A stretch of DNA of 8,691 bases, from assembly GCA_007129525.1 (NCBI GenBank), contig SKVI01000308.1, forward strand, positions 1-8,691. The letters run 5' to 3'. Made by a program: the position numbers and the translations under genes. Origin of the DNA: Gemmatimonadota bacterium. GTDB lineage: Bacteria > Gemmatimonadota > Gemmatimonadetes > Longimicrobiales > Gaopeijiaceae. Every line of letters starts with the position of its first letter. Position 1 is the first letter of the stretch. Positions 1 through 6,569 of the stretch are shown here, in pieces. The notes beneath the pieces are model-generated. The model saw only the letters and a list, made by a program, of their open reading frames with translations, was not told the origin of the DNA and searched no databases.

Positions 1-257
1 AGGAGAAGGTGGGAAGCCTGGAGGCGGGCAAGCGGGCCGATGTGGTGCTGGTGGACTTCCACCGGCCTCACCTCCATCCGCCCCACGACGTGGTGTCGCA
101 CCTGATCTACTCCGCCCAGGCTGCCGACGTGACCAGCGTGATGGTGGACGGCCGGTTCCTCTACGACGACGGAGAATACCTCACTGTCGACGTCGAACGG
201 GCCATGGCCGAGGTGGACTCCCGGGCGCGACGCCTGGCGGGGGCTGCCGAGGGGTAG
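1..257 (+). CDS. Amidohydrolase, C-terminal fragment (MtaD/SsnA-like deaminase), 5' end outside window
   Basis: Only the last ~84 residues are present; the reading frame is open from the first bases (codons in phase from position 3) and ends at TAG 255-257. The GTG at 9 is inside the gene, not a start. The segment reads VGSLEAGKRADVVLVD, the hallmark beta-strand near the end of metal-dependent amidohydrolases, followed by a P-rich stretch, then SHLIYSAQAADVTSVMVDG and a TVD motif. That order (GSLE-GKRAD, sHLiYSa, dVtsVmVDG) is typical of the 5-methylthioadenosine/S-adenosylhomocysteine deaminase and chlorohydrolase-type branch, cytosolic enzymes of purine and methionine salvage. The metal-binding and catalytic residues lie upstream, so the substrate cannot be judged. 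The gene runs convergently into the histidine kinase gene with a 54-nt gap. Family assignment is good; the specific deaminase activity is inference. Confidence 0.72.
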   Translation, partial: EKVGSLEAGKRADVVLVDFHRPHLHPPHDVVSHLIYSAQAADVTSVMVDGRFLYDDGEYLTVDVERAMAEVDSRARRLAGAAEG

Positions 258-311
258 GCCGGCGGCGTCCGGCGGGCAGCTTCTCCGGCACGTCCCGTGG
301 CGGCCGGCTGG

Positions 312-1925
312 TCAGCCCCGCGGTACCTCTTCGGCTCCGCCGCGACCTCCTCCGGCGCCCGCCCCCACCGCGGCGTCCAGGGTTCGCCGGACCGCGGCGG
401 CCAGTTCGTCCACGGTCCAGGGCTTCTGCAGGAAGGGAAGGCTGGGATCCAGCTCGGACCTGGCCCGAACGGTTCGTGCCGGATACCCGCTCATGAAGAG
501 CACGGGCGGATCCCCGGGGACCCGCCGGATGGCCTCGTAGAACTCCGGGCCGGTTCGCTTCGGCAGGATCACGTCGCAGAGGACGAGATCCACCTCATTC
601 TGGCGTTCCCGGTACACCTCCACCGCCTCGTCACCGTCGCCGGCCACGATGACGGTATATCCGAACCGCTCCAGGATCCGCCTGGCCGCTCTTCGGATCG
701 CCTCGTCGTCCTCCACCAGGAGGACGGTCTCCGAGCCGCCCTCGGGCCTGCGTCTGGGCGCCGCCCGGGTCTGCACCGCTCGCTCCTTCGCCACCGGGAA
801 GTAGGCTCGTACCGTGGTCCCGGCACCCGGCGCGCTGTCCACGTCCACGAAGCCGCGGTGCTGCTTCATGAGACCGTAGACCATGGCCATCCCCAGCCCG
901 ACACCCTCCCCGGGTTCCTTTCCGGTAAAGAACGGCTCGAAGATCTTTTCCTGTGTCTCCTCGTCCATTCCCACGCCGGAATCCCGAACCGTGAGGCAGA
1001 CATATTCCCCAGGGTCTCCCCACCCCGTGCGCCGTTGGTGCTCCCGGTCCAGCCGGCCCCGCTCCACCGTTACGGCCAATTCACCTCCGTACGGCATGGC
1101 GTCCCTGGCGTTGGTCACCAGGTTCACCAGGATCCGTTCCAGCGCGTCCTGATCGGCCAGGACGGCCGGCAGCTCCTCCTCGGAGTGGTACTGGACTTCG
1201 ATGAAGTCGTCCACCAGGCGATTGACCAGGTTCACCTGGCTCCCCACCACCTCCGCCAGGTCCAGAGGCCGGAGCGCCAGCATTCCCTTCCGGCTGAACC
1301 CGAGCAGGTTGCGCACCATGCCGGCGCCCCGCCGGGCCGCTTCCTTCAGATGGGCCATCTCCTGACCGCCTTTGTCTCCCTCCTCACCATTCCCGGCGGC
1401 GATGAGCTCGGCATTGGCCACCATGGTGGTGAGAATGTTGTTGAAGTCGTGGGCGATCCCAGCCGCCATGGTTCCCAGCGCCTCGGTCTTCTGAGCGGCC
1501 TGCAGGTTCAGGGCATACTCGTAGTGCTCGTGGAGTTGTTGCGAGAGCCACCCGACGCTGATAGCCAACGCACCGTAGGCAATGTAGATGGGCACCGTAA
1601 TGCGAGGGTCTCCCGGCGTGCGGGTGAACACCATGGAGAACTCCACCCCGATCATGAGGGCCGTCCCCAGAAGGAGGGCGGCGAAGGCACCGCGGAGCCC
1701 GTAGTGGAGCGCGAGGAGGAAGGCCGGCACCAGGATGACGAGCCACACCAGCTCGTCCAGAGAAGATCCCTCCGCGGGCAGGGCCAGATGAACCACCACC
1801 GGAATGAGGTAGGCGCTCACCGAATAGATCCAGAACCGCGACTTCAGGGTGGGCCGGTGGGACACCGGACGGAGGCCCATGGACCGAAGGAATCGGCTAC
1901 CGAACGACTTGTCTGTCAGACCCAC
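312..1925 (-). CDS. Membrane-bound hybrid sensor histidine kinase with C-terminal receiver domain
   Basis: Senses an unknown signal, autophosphorylates on His and can pass phosphate to its own receiver. Numbered from the GTG at 1923-1925 (537 aa): four hydrophobic segments at about 32-49, 58-74, 79-99 and 110-128, with little extracytoplasmic sequence and no PAS domain; a HisKA helix with the H-box GIAHDFNN (His159); the HATPase N-box around 268-276 (LVNLVTNARDAM), G1 DSGVGMD at 315, F-box FEPFF, and G2 GEGVGLG at 339-345; then a linker and a REC domain from about 400 with acidic cluster 405-407, phospho-acceptor Asp451 (LCDVILP), Ser479 and Lys501 (QKPW). All catalytic residues are intact. 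An in-frame GTG at 1950-1952 would add nine residues, but the 1925 start is preceded on the coding strand by AGAAGGAGG at a short, usable distance, while no ribosome site is seen before 1952. No separate output regulator lies nearby. Last gene of a co-directional set, about 157 nt after the methyltransferase. Confidence 0.9.
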   Translation of the reverse strand: MGLTDKSFGSRFLRSMGLRPVSHRPTLKSRFWIYSVSAYLIPVVVHLALPAEGSSLDELVWLVILVPAFLLALHYGLRGAFAALLLGTALMIGVEFSMVFTRTPGDPRITVPIYIAYGALAISVGWLSQQLHEHYEYALNLQAAQKTEALGTMAAGIAHDFNNILTTMVANAELIAAGNGEEGDKGGQEMAHLKEAARRGAGMVRNLLGFSRKGMLALRPLDLAEVVGSQVNLVNRLVDDFIEVQYHSEEELPAVLADQDALERILVNLVTNARDAMPYGGELAVTVERGRLDREHQRRTGWGDPGEYVCLTVRDSGVGMDEETQEKIFEPFFTGKEPGEGVGLGMAMVYGLMKQHRGFVDVDSAPGAGTTVRAYFPVAKERAVQTRAAPRRRPEGGSETVLLVEDDEAIRRAARRILERFGYTVIVAGDGDEAVEVYRERQNEVDLVLCDVILPKRTGPEFYEAIRRVPGDPPVLFMSGYPARTVRARSELDPSLPFLQKPWTVDELAAAVRRTLDAAVGAGAGGGRGGAEEVPRG

Positions 1926-2011
1926 GTGGCCTCCTTCTGGCTCGTCATTCACCCCGAACGGCGGCCCAGCCGCATGGATCGTGGTCGATGCCGGACGGAA
2001 ACGATTCGGTC

Positions 2012-2031
2012 CGACAGTGTTGGAAGTGTCG
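2012..2031. promoter_or_regulatory. Small dyad ahead of the histidine kinase gene
   Basis: CGACA (2012-2016) and TGTCG (2027-2031) form a 5-bp inverted repeat with 10 nt between, inside the ~157-nt spacer upstream of the kinase. This spacer is less GC-rich than its surroundings and is the best place for a kinase promoter. A 5-bp dyad is easily chance, and no firm -35/-10 pair was found, so this is only a candidate operator. Confidence 0.15.
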
Positions 2032-2082
2032 AGAAGGCGAACGTCGACTCAGCGGCGGCCACAGCGGCCCTCTCGGTGGGGC

Positions 2083-2901
2083 TCAGCCCGCTTCTCCCCG
2101 GACCACCGCGAATTCGCCGGGAATCAGGTATTCGTCACCGCTCCGGTATTCTTCGACGGAGTCCAGGTATTCCCGGTGCACCTCACCCCGGGTGGCCTCG
2201 TCGAAGCGGCTGTAGGCCATGGCCACCGGCCCCCCGGCGAAGGCCGCCTCCAGGACCCGGGCCTCGCTCGGAAAGTGCGAGGTGGTCTCGAGCCGCCTCA
2301 CCTCGATCTCGCGGAAGCCGGACTCCTCCATAACATACTGAAGAGCGTCGCCGGTGCCCAGTTGAAAGAAGAGTGGACACACCTCGGTCTCCACCCTGGC
2401 ATCCACGATGGGGAAGAGGTCGGCCCACCCGCACCGTTTGCGCTCACCCCAGACCGCCACCGCGGCCCGCCCCCCCGGGCGCAGCACGCGAGCCATCTCC
2501 CGGAGGGCGACCCCGGGGTCCGGAACGTACATCAACCCCAGGGCCGAGATGGCCACGTCGAACTCGTCATCCGGAAGCTCCAGGGCGCCGGCGTCCCGCC
2601 GAAGGAGGGTGACCTGTTCCAGCCCGGCCTGATCCACCGCCGTCCGGGCCCGCTCGAGCATGCCCTCGGAGAGATCGGTGGCCACCACCCGACCGTCGGG
2701 CCCCACTGCATCGGCCGCCCTGAGGGTGACCAGCCCCGATCCGCACGCCACCTCCACCACCCCCTCCCCAGGCGCAAGATCAGCCATCTCCAGCAGGGCG
2801 GACTGCGCCGGCTCCAGCGGCCCGCTCCAGGCCCGGTCGTAGACCTCCGCCGCCCGATCCCATCCGTAGCGCTGCACCCGAAGCTGAAGTCTGGGGTCCA
2901 T
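2083..2901 (-). CDS. Class I SAM-dependent methyltransferase (UbiE-like, Methyltransf_11/25 type)
   Basis: A 272-residue cytosolic methyltransferase using S-adenosylmethionine. Motif I, VVEVACGSG, sits at 48-56 (glycine-rich SAM loop); an acidic residue at the end of strand 2 (ATDLS, Asp76) would bind the ribose hydroxyls; RRDAGALELP around 101-110 (Asp103) contacts the adenine; DVAISALGLMYVPD at 115-128 is the motif-IV strand, and LRPGGR at 140-145 is the post-IV loop. The C-terminal ~120 residues form an acceptor-specific cap I cannot place. The N-terminal pattern WDRAAEVYDR resembles UbiE/arsenite-type enzymes, but the arsenic-binding cysteines are missing, so a small-molecule or lipid acceptor is only a guess. 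ATG 2899-2901 is preceded by AAGGAAAGGA at good spacing. It follows the OsmC-family gene by 63 nt on the same strand and is probably co-transcribed with it. Confidence 0.88.
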   Translation of the reverse strand: MDPRLQLRVQRYGWDRAAEVYDRAWSGPLEPAQSALLEMADLAPGEGVVEVACGSGLVTLRAADAVGPDGRVVATDLSEGMLERARTAVDQAGLEQVTLLRRDAGALELPDDEFDVAISALGLMYVPDPGVALREMARVLRPGGRAAVAVWGERKRCGWADLFPIVDARVETEVCPLFFQLGTGDALQYVMEESGFREIEVRRLETTSHFPSEARVLEAAFAGGPVAMAYSRFDEATRGEVHREYLDSVEEYRSGDEYLIPGEFAVVRGEAG

Positions 2902-2964
2902 GATGTCCTTTCCTTGAACAGGTTGAGAGGATGAATTGCGGAAGGTGACCGGGGCGGATCTGGT

Positions 2965-3489
2965 TCAGGGGGTCGCCTCGCCCTCTCCGGCCGAGGGACG
3001 GGCAATGTTGATCTCCCGGCGCAGGCTCTGGGGGTCCCGGAACAGGGCCAGATACGGGCTGCGAGCCTCCGCCGTCTCCAGGACCTCCCGGACCTCCTCC
3101 TCCGGGGCCGGGCTCTCCACGCGGACGATCCAGCGGATCTCCCGGTACGCGGGAGACCCTTCTCCCAATCCGTACTGGGGACGCACGTCGTAGTCCGCCT
3201 GCACCTCCACCTCCAGGGCGGTGAGGGGCAGCTCTGCATGGGCGGCCCAGAGGGAGTACCCGATGGCCAGACAGCTCGCCAGGGAGGTCCGCCCGAACAC
3301 CCCTGGATCGGGCCCCTGGCCGTCGCCGCCCGCCTTCTCCGGCATGTCGGCGGTGAAGCTCCACGAGCCGTCCTCCACCCGACACGTGAGCCCCTGCACG
3401 ATGCGGGCACTGGTGCGGGCCGTTCCCCGTCCCACCGTATCTCTCAACTTCACGGCTCGGCGGGCGCGCTCCACTGCGGTGCGGATCAT
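2965..3489 (-). CDS. OsmC/Ohr-family protein lacking the second redox cysteine
   Basis: OsmC and Ohr are homodimeric, cytosolic thiol peroxidases that reduce organic hydroperoxides through two cysteines. Numbered from the ATG at 3487-3489 (174 aa): a helical lead, a beta-rich half (TARTSARIVQGLTCRVEDG), a GGDGQGPDPG loop at 54-63, then the core helix FGRTSLASCLAIGY carrying Cys73, the peroxidatic position. In the second conserved helix, where classical members have a Cys-Pro pair, this one has ARSPYLALFR, i.e. Ser144. The remaining cysteine, Cys36, is in a different place. Such Ser-containing members form a recognisable subfamily, so the peroxidase role is uncertain. The start is not settled: the ATG has GCAGGAG directly against it, and in-frame GTG/TTG codons upstream (up to 3555) would overlap the preceding gene's end. 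With the ATG, the gap to the upstream stop is 10 nt, consistent with an operon. Confidence 0.82.
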   Translation of the reverse strand: MIRTAVERARRAVKLRDTVGRGTARTSARIVQGLTCRVEDGSWSFTADMPEKAGGDGQGPDPGVFGRTSLASCLAIGYSLWAAHAELPLTALEVEVQADYDVRPQYGLGEGSPAYREIRWIVRVESPAPEEEVREVLETAEARSPYLALFRDPQSLRREINIARPSAGEGEATP

Positions 3490-3499
3490 CTCCTGCCTG

Positions 3500-5083
3500 C
3501 TATCGGGCAATGGTGGTCCCCAATAAGTGGACGACGTCGAAGAAGTCCTGGGCACGACACTCCTCGCAGAGGACCTGGCGGCCGCTCACGGCCTCACCGG
3601 TCTCCACGTGGAGAAGTCGGGCGCTCAGCGTATGGCTGGTGCCGAAGGCACCGATGCTGCCCAGGAGAACGTAGTCGGCGTTCAGCATCTGACCCATCTC
3701 CAGGCCGTGGGGCTCGGTGATGCCTCGGGCACTGAGCTCCAGCTCGTCCAGGAGGTCGTCGATGCGGATCCGCTCCACCAGGCGGACGTGCTCCACGTTG
3801 GCGAGCTGGGTGGTCAACAACTCGGCCACCATCCGGGCCATCTGCTCGTCCTGCACCATGTCGGCGTCGCCGTCCCGGTCGTCGAAGGGGAGAATGGCCA
3901 TGGTCACTGGCGAATCGGGGGTAATGGCCGGTGAGTCCTCGCCCAGGACCCGCAGCCGGCCCGACAGGCCCGGGAGCTCCTCGTCCACCTCGTCGGCGGC
4001 CACCGGTTGCCGGTAGGCCATCTCCCAGATGGCCACGTCGCCGTCGTCGGAGCCCACCGCCAGGCGGTCGTCCTCGGGGCCGATGGCCAGCCGGTTCACC
4101 TCCGCCGGCGCGGTGACCCGGGCCCCCGACTCCCCTGCCCGGAGGTCCATCAGGGTCACCGTGGCGCCCTCGGCCACCACCACGTGGTCGTTGCCGGGGC
4201 CCACCGCCAGTTCCTCGATGATTCCGTCGGCGAAGGCCAGGCCCTTGATCTCGGCTCCCGAGTGCCAGTCGAAGACCAGGATCCGGTCGCGCCTCTCCAG
4301 GTCTCCGGGCCGGGCCGGACCCCGGAGCCCGCCCCGGGGGAGCGCCACCTCTTCCAGCGCCACCACCAGGATGTTGGCGCTCCGGTCCGCGCCCACACTG
4401 TGCACCACGGTGCGGGATCCGTGGAGCTCGTCACTCTGCAGCGTGATCCGCCGGATGGCCTCCAGGGTGGCGGGGTTCCAGGCGGTGACCTCGCCCCGCC
4501 GGGTGACGGCGATGAGCTGCCGTCCCCTCCGGTCGAAGCCCAGATGAAGGAGCTCGTCCAGGTCGCCGCGGGCGTCGATGACCCCGACCCGCTGCCGGGT
4601 GGGCAGGTCGAAGATCTCGACGCTGGAGCCCCGGGTCGCCACCGCCAGGTAGCGCCGTCCGGCGTCCAGCGCGAGGGCCTCCGGACGATCAGCCACCTCC
4701 AGCTCCGCGGTGGGGGCCTCTGAAAGCGCCCCCTCCCGGAACTCGTGGATCTTCACCGCGCCCCGGGCATCCACCGCCACCACCGCGCTGTCGCCCACCA
4801 GGAACCCGGCGAAGCGGATGGCGCCGCTCGTTGAGCGAACCTGGCCGGTGGACTCACCCGCGCCGGCTTCCCCCGCCGCGACCTCCTTCACGGTGAGCCG
4901 GCCGTCGGCGTCTCCCACCAGGAGCCACCGGCCGTCGAAGGAAAAGTCCAGTGCCGTCACCGATGCGGGGACCTGGAAGGTGCCGAAGGGTGTGACGCTG
5001 ACGTCCTGCGCGTCGGCCGGACGGGGAAGGCAGGCCACCGCGGCCACGAGAAACGCGCCGAAAACGAACGCGGGGGGTTTCAT
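3500..5083 (-). CDS. Exported WD40-type beta-propeller protein with C-terminal CsgG/TolB-N-like domain
   Basis: A 527-residue protein with an N-terminal Sec signal peptide (hydrophobic 5-18, likely cut after ADA at 25), so periplasmic or outer-membrane associated. Residues about 35-356 are a chain of WD40-like blades with short repeats of the form ALDFSFDGRWLLVGDADGRLTVKE, LALDAGRRYLAVATRGSSVEIFDL, LAIGPEDDRLAVGSDDGDVAIWE. A linker (360-392) leads to an alpha/beta domain at about 393-500: VTMAILPFDD, MVAELLTTQLANVEHVRLVERIRIDDLLDE, GITE, GQMLNADYVLLGSIGAFG, SARLLHVETGEAV. That pattern is characteristic of CsgG-family and TolB N-terminal domains of envelope assembly proteins. The tail carries CEEC (Cys506, Cys509), the only cysteines outside the signal peptide. 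ATG 5081-5083 has GGAGGG upstream and lies 13 nt after the barrel gene's stop, so the two are very likely translated from one mRNA. A scaffold or assembly role is inference; Cys18 lacks a good lipobox. Confidence 0.85.
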   Translation of the reverse strand: MKPPAFVFGAFLVAAVACLPRPADAQDVSVTPFGTFQVPASVTALDFSFDGRWLLVGDADGRLTVKEVAAGEAGAGESTGQVRSTSGAIRFAGFLVGDSAVVAVDARGAVKIHEFREGALSEAPTAELEVADRPEALALDAGRRYLAVATRGSSVEIFDLPTRQRVGVIDARGDLDELLHLGFDRRGRQLIAVTRRGEVTAWNPATLEAIRRITLQSDELHGSRTVVHSVGADRSANILVVALEEVALPRGGLRGPARPGDLERRDRILVFDWHSGAEIKGLAFADGIIEELAVGPGNDHVVVAEGATVTLMDLRAGESGARVTAPAEVNRLAIGPEDDRLAVGSDDGDVAIWEMAYRQPVAADEVDEELPGLSGRLRVLGEDSPAITPDSPVTMAILPFDDRDGDADMVQDEQMARMVAELLTTQLANVEHVRLVERIRIDDLLDELELSARGITEPHGLEMGQMLNADYVLLGSIGAFGTSHTLSARLLHVETGEAVSGRQVLCEECRAQDFFDVVHLLGTTIAR

Positions 5084-5096
5084 GATTCCCTCCGGG

Positions 5097-5642
5097 TCAG
5101 AAGAGGAAGCTGATGCCCGCCTGCATCAGGAGGAGGGCCCCTCCCCTCTCCCCCAGCCCCATCAGGAAATTGCCCCCCAGGTCGAAGGCGGTGGTCCGAC
5201 TGATGTAGAACTTGAAGCCCCCGTTCACCCCGGCCCACCCGGTCTCGTCGTCGTCCGTCAGGTCGATCCGGTACAACTGGGCGCCCACGTACGGTACGGT
5301 GGTGGCGTCTTCCATGAGGAAGGAATAGGTGCCGAACACCCCCATCCCGAACCGGGTCTCGGACTCCGTCCGCGGGCCATCTGCCCGTTCCACCGGGAAC
5401 CGGGCAAAGAGGAGGCTGGGGAAGGCCCCCAGCTCCACGTGGTCCGTCACGAAGTAGCCCACCTTCGTCTTGAACACCCCCGAAGTGAACGACCCTCCGT
5501 CCTGCCCCACGGTGGAGAGGACCGAACCGGTGAACTGGAGCTCCAGGTCGCCGGCCTCCTGCTGGGCCTGGAGGGGTGCGGGCGTTCCCCAGAGGTGGAC
5601 CCCCACGAGAAGCGCCAGAGCTGCAGCCGTCCATGCCTTCAT
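5097..5642 (-). CDS. Small outer-membrane beta-barrel protein
   Basis: A 181-residue protein with a clear signal peptide (hydrophobic 5-20, likely cleavage after LQA at 26). The mature part is a series of alternating strands separated by acidic loops: LELQFTGSVLST, SGVFKTKVGYFVT, VELGAFPSLLFARF, RFGMGVFGTYSFL, TVPYVGAQLYRIDL, GVNGGFKFYIS, AFDLGGNFLMGLG, and a final LLLMQAGISFLF ending in Phe, the classical last-strand signal recognised by the Bam machinery. About eight strands are likely, in the size class of OmpX/OmpW-like barrels, though I cannot assign it to either. It would act as an outer-membrane channel, adhesin or structural protein. ATG 5640-5642 has GGGAGG about five nt upstream. 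First gene of the minus-strand set, 13 nt before the WD40-CsgG gene, so it likely sets the operon promoter. The promoter region contains the direct repeat at 5662-5688. Confidence 0.85.
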   Translation of the reverse strand: MKAWTAAALALLVGVHLWGTPAPLQAQQEAGDLELQFTGSVLSTVGQDGGSFTSGVFKTKVGYFVTDHVELGAFPSLLFARFPVERADGPRTESETRFGMGVFGTYSFLMEDATTVPYVGAQLYRIDLTDDDETGWAGVNGGFKFYISRTTAFDLGGNFLMGLGERGGALLLMQAGISFLF

Positions 5643-5926
5643 CCATGCCTCCCAGGGGCGCGGGTCACGCGATCGCCGGGTACGCGATGCGGAAAGTGAG
5701 AGCGGGCCCTCCTCTCGTGATCCATGAGCAGACCCGCCTCCCGTCCGGTGGCCTCCGAGGGACCACCATCAGCTAACATGCGCCCCGAATCGGCAGCGTG
5801 CAAGTCATGGAGGATGAGGATGCCCCCCTCGCGCAGCGACCTCCGCCGTGACATCTTCCCCACCCGTTCAACCGCAGCCAGAATCTCCTGACACGTGGTT
5901 CGACCCACCTTCAGACCGGAGCCAGA
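5643..5926. other. Divergent intergenic region (284 nt), promoters for the barrel operon and the lipoprotein
   Basis: Lies between two divergent genes, so it must hold at least one promoter for each. On the minus strand a weak sigma70-like pair is visible: TTGCAC (plus-strand 5798-5803) and CATGTT (5775-5780) with 17 nt between, about 130 nt ahead of the barrel ATG. It is only 4/6 and 3/6 to consensus, so low trust. On the plus strand, CTGACA at 5888-5893 is a possible -35 but I see no matching -10. No RNA gene or transmissible element was seen. A short minus-strand reading frame through it is not supported as a gene. Confidence 0.3.
5662..5688. repeat. Imperfect direct repeat in the leader of the barrel gene
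   Basis: Two copies, GGGTCACGCGAT (5662-5673) and GGGTACGCGAT (5678-5688), differ by one extra base and start 16 nt apart. They lie 20-46 nt before the ATG of the beta-barrel gene. The palindrome GCGATCGC (5669-5676) overlaps the first copy. Tandem half-sites of this kind can be an operator for a regulator or an RNA leader element. In GC-rich DNA such a match could also be chance, so function is unproven. Confidence 0.35.
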
Positions 5927-6556
5927 ATGACACGCGCCGTCCTCACCTTCGCCGCACTCCTCGCCTTCGCCCTCTCGGCCTGCGGGCCCGACGAGGCTCG
6001 GGAGGCCGAGGCCCCCGCCGATCAGGAAACGGCCGCGACCGAGAGCCCCCAGGACGGCTTCTGGGCCAACCTCCAGGGGCTGTGCGAGTCTGCCGCCGAG
6101 GGCGAGCTGCTCCAGGCCCCGGACGACCAGATCTCACCCGACGCCGATCTGGTGGTCCACTTCTGGGAGTGCGGCGACCGGGAGATCCGCTTCCCCCTCC
6201 ACGTGGACGACAACCGATCTCGGACCTGGGTCTTCATTCGACACGACGACCACCTGGAGCTTCGTCACGACCACCGGCACGAGGACGGGACCGAAGAGGA
6301 CAACACCTGGTACGGCGCCACCACCATCTCGGAGGGCACGGCCAACCGGCAGGAGTTCGCCACCCAGCGAGGCGAGTCCATCGGGGGCTGGGCCGTGGAG
6401 ATCGAGCCGGGCGTGCACTTCACCTACGGGACCATGCGGGACCACGAGTGGCGGCATCACCTCCGCTTCGACCTCACCGAGGAGGTGGACCTTCCGCCCA
6501 CGCACTGGGGCCACGACGTCCGCCCGTCCCAGCGCCCCGATCCCTCGGGTGCGTAG
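5927..6556 (+). CDS. Histidine-rich lipoprotein of unknown function
   Basis: A 209-residue lipoprotein: hydrophobic signal peptide followed by the lipobox LSAC, with Cys19 the lipidated residue, then a flexible acidic linker (EAREAEAPADQETAATE). The mature domain begins about residue 42 with FWANLQGLCESAAEG, and has a pair of cysteines (Cys53, Cys82), the motif DREIRFPLHVDDNRSRTW at 84-101, then ELRHDHRHEDGTEED at 111-125. It holds 13 histidines overall, clustered at 106-118 and 173-196, and is acidic elsewhere. The spacing His114-x-His116-x-His118 suggests metal contact, but no enzyme signature is seen. I recall similar uncharacterised exported proteins with an SRTW ... HDHRHEDG block, so this is likely a conserved family without known function. 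ATG 5927 is preceded by CCGGAGCC (GGAG six nt before the start). It ends 13 nt before the convergent transporter gene. Confidence 0.8.
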   Translation: MTRAVLTFAALLAFALSACGPDEAREAEAPADQETAATESPQDGFWANLQGLCESAAEGELLQAPDDQISPDADLVVHFWECGDREIRFPLHVDDNRSRTWVFIRHDDHLELRHDHRHEDGTEEDNTWYGATTISEGTANRQEFATQRGESIGGWAVEIEPGVHFTYGTMRDHEWRHHLRFDLTEEVDLPPTHWGHDVRPSQRPDPSGA

Positions 6557-6569
6557 CGCTCCGACCCCC

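Noticed and set aside
258..311. GCCGGC/GCCGGC pair as a terminator between converging genes
   Set aside because: Only six self-complementary bases, no good stem extension and no T-run on either strand; no terminator can be claimed.
297..2333. A 678-codon plus-strand open frame
   Set aside because: Lies antisense to the intact histidine kinase and methyltransferase, has low-complexity Pro/Arg/Gly/His-rich composition and no recognisable domain. Typical antisense frame of GC-rich DNA.
5030..5083. Lipoprotein signal for the WD40-CsgG protein
   Set aside because: Residues before Cys18 are AVA, not the usual L-x-[AG], and a standard signal peptidase I site (ADA) lies at residue 25.
5639..5908. 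89-codon minus-strand frame with GGILILHDLH
   Set aside because: The LILHDLH string is faintly like polysaccharide deacetylase, but there are no other motifs, no ribosome site, and it overlaps the barrel start and the promoter region.
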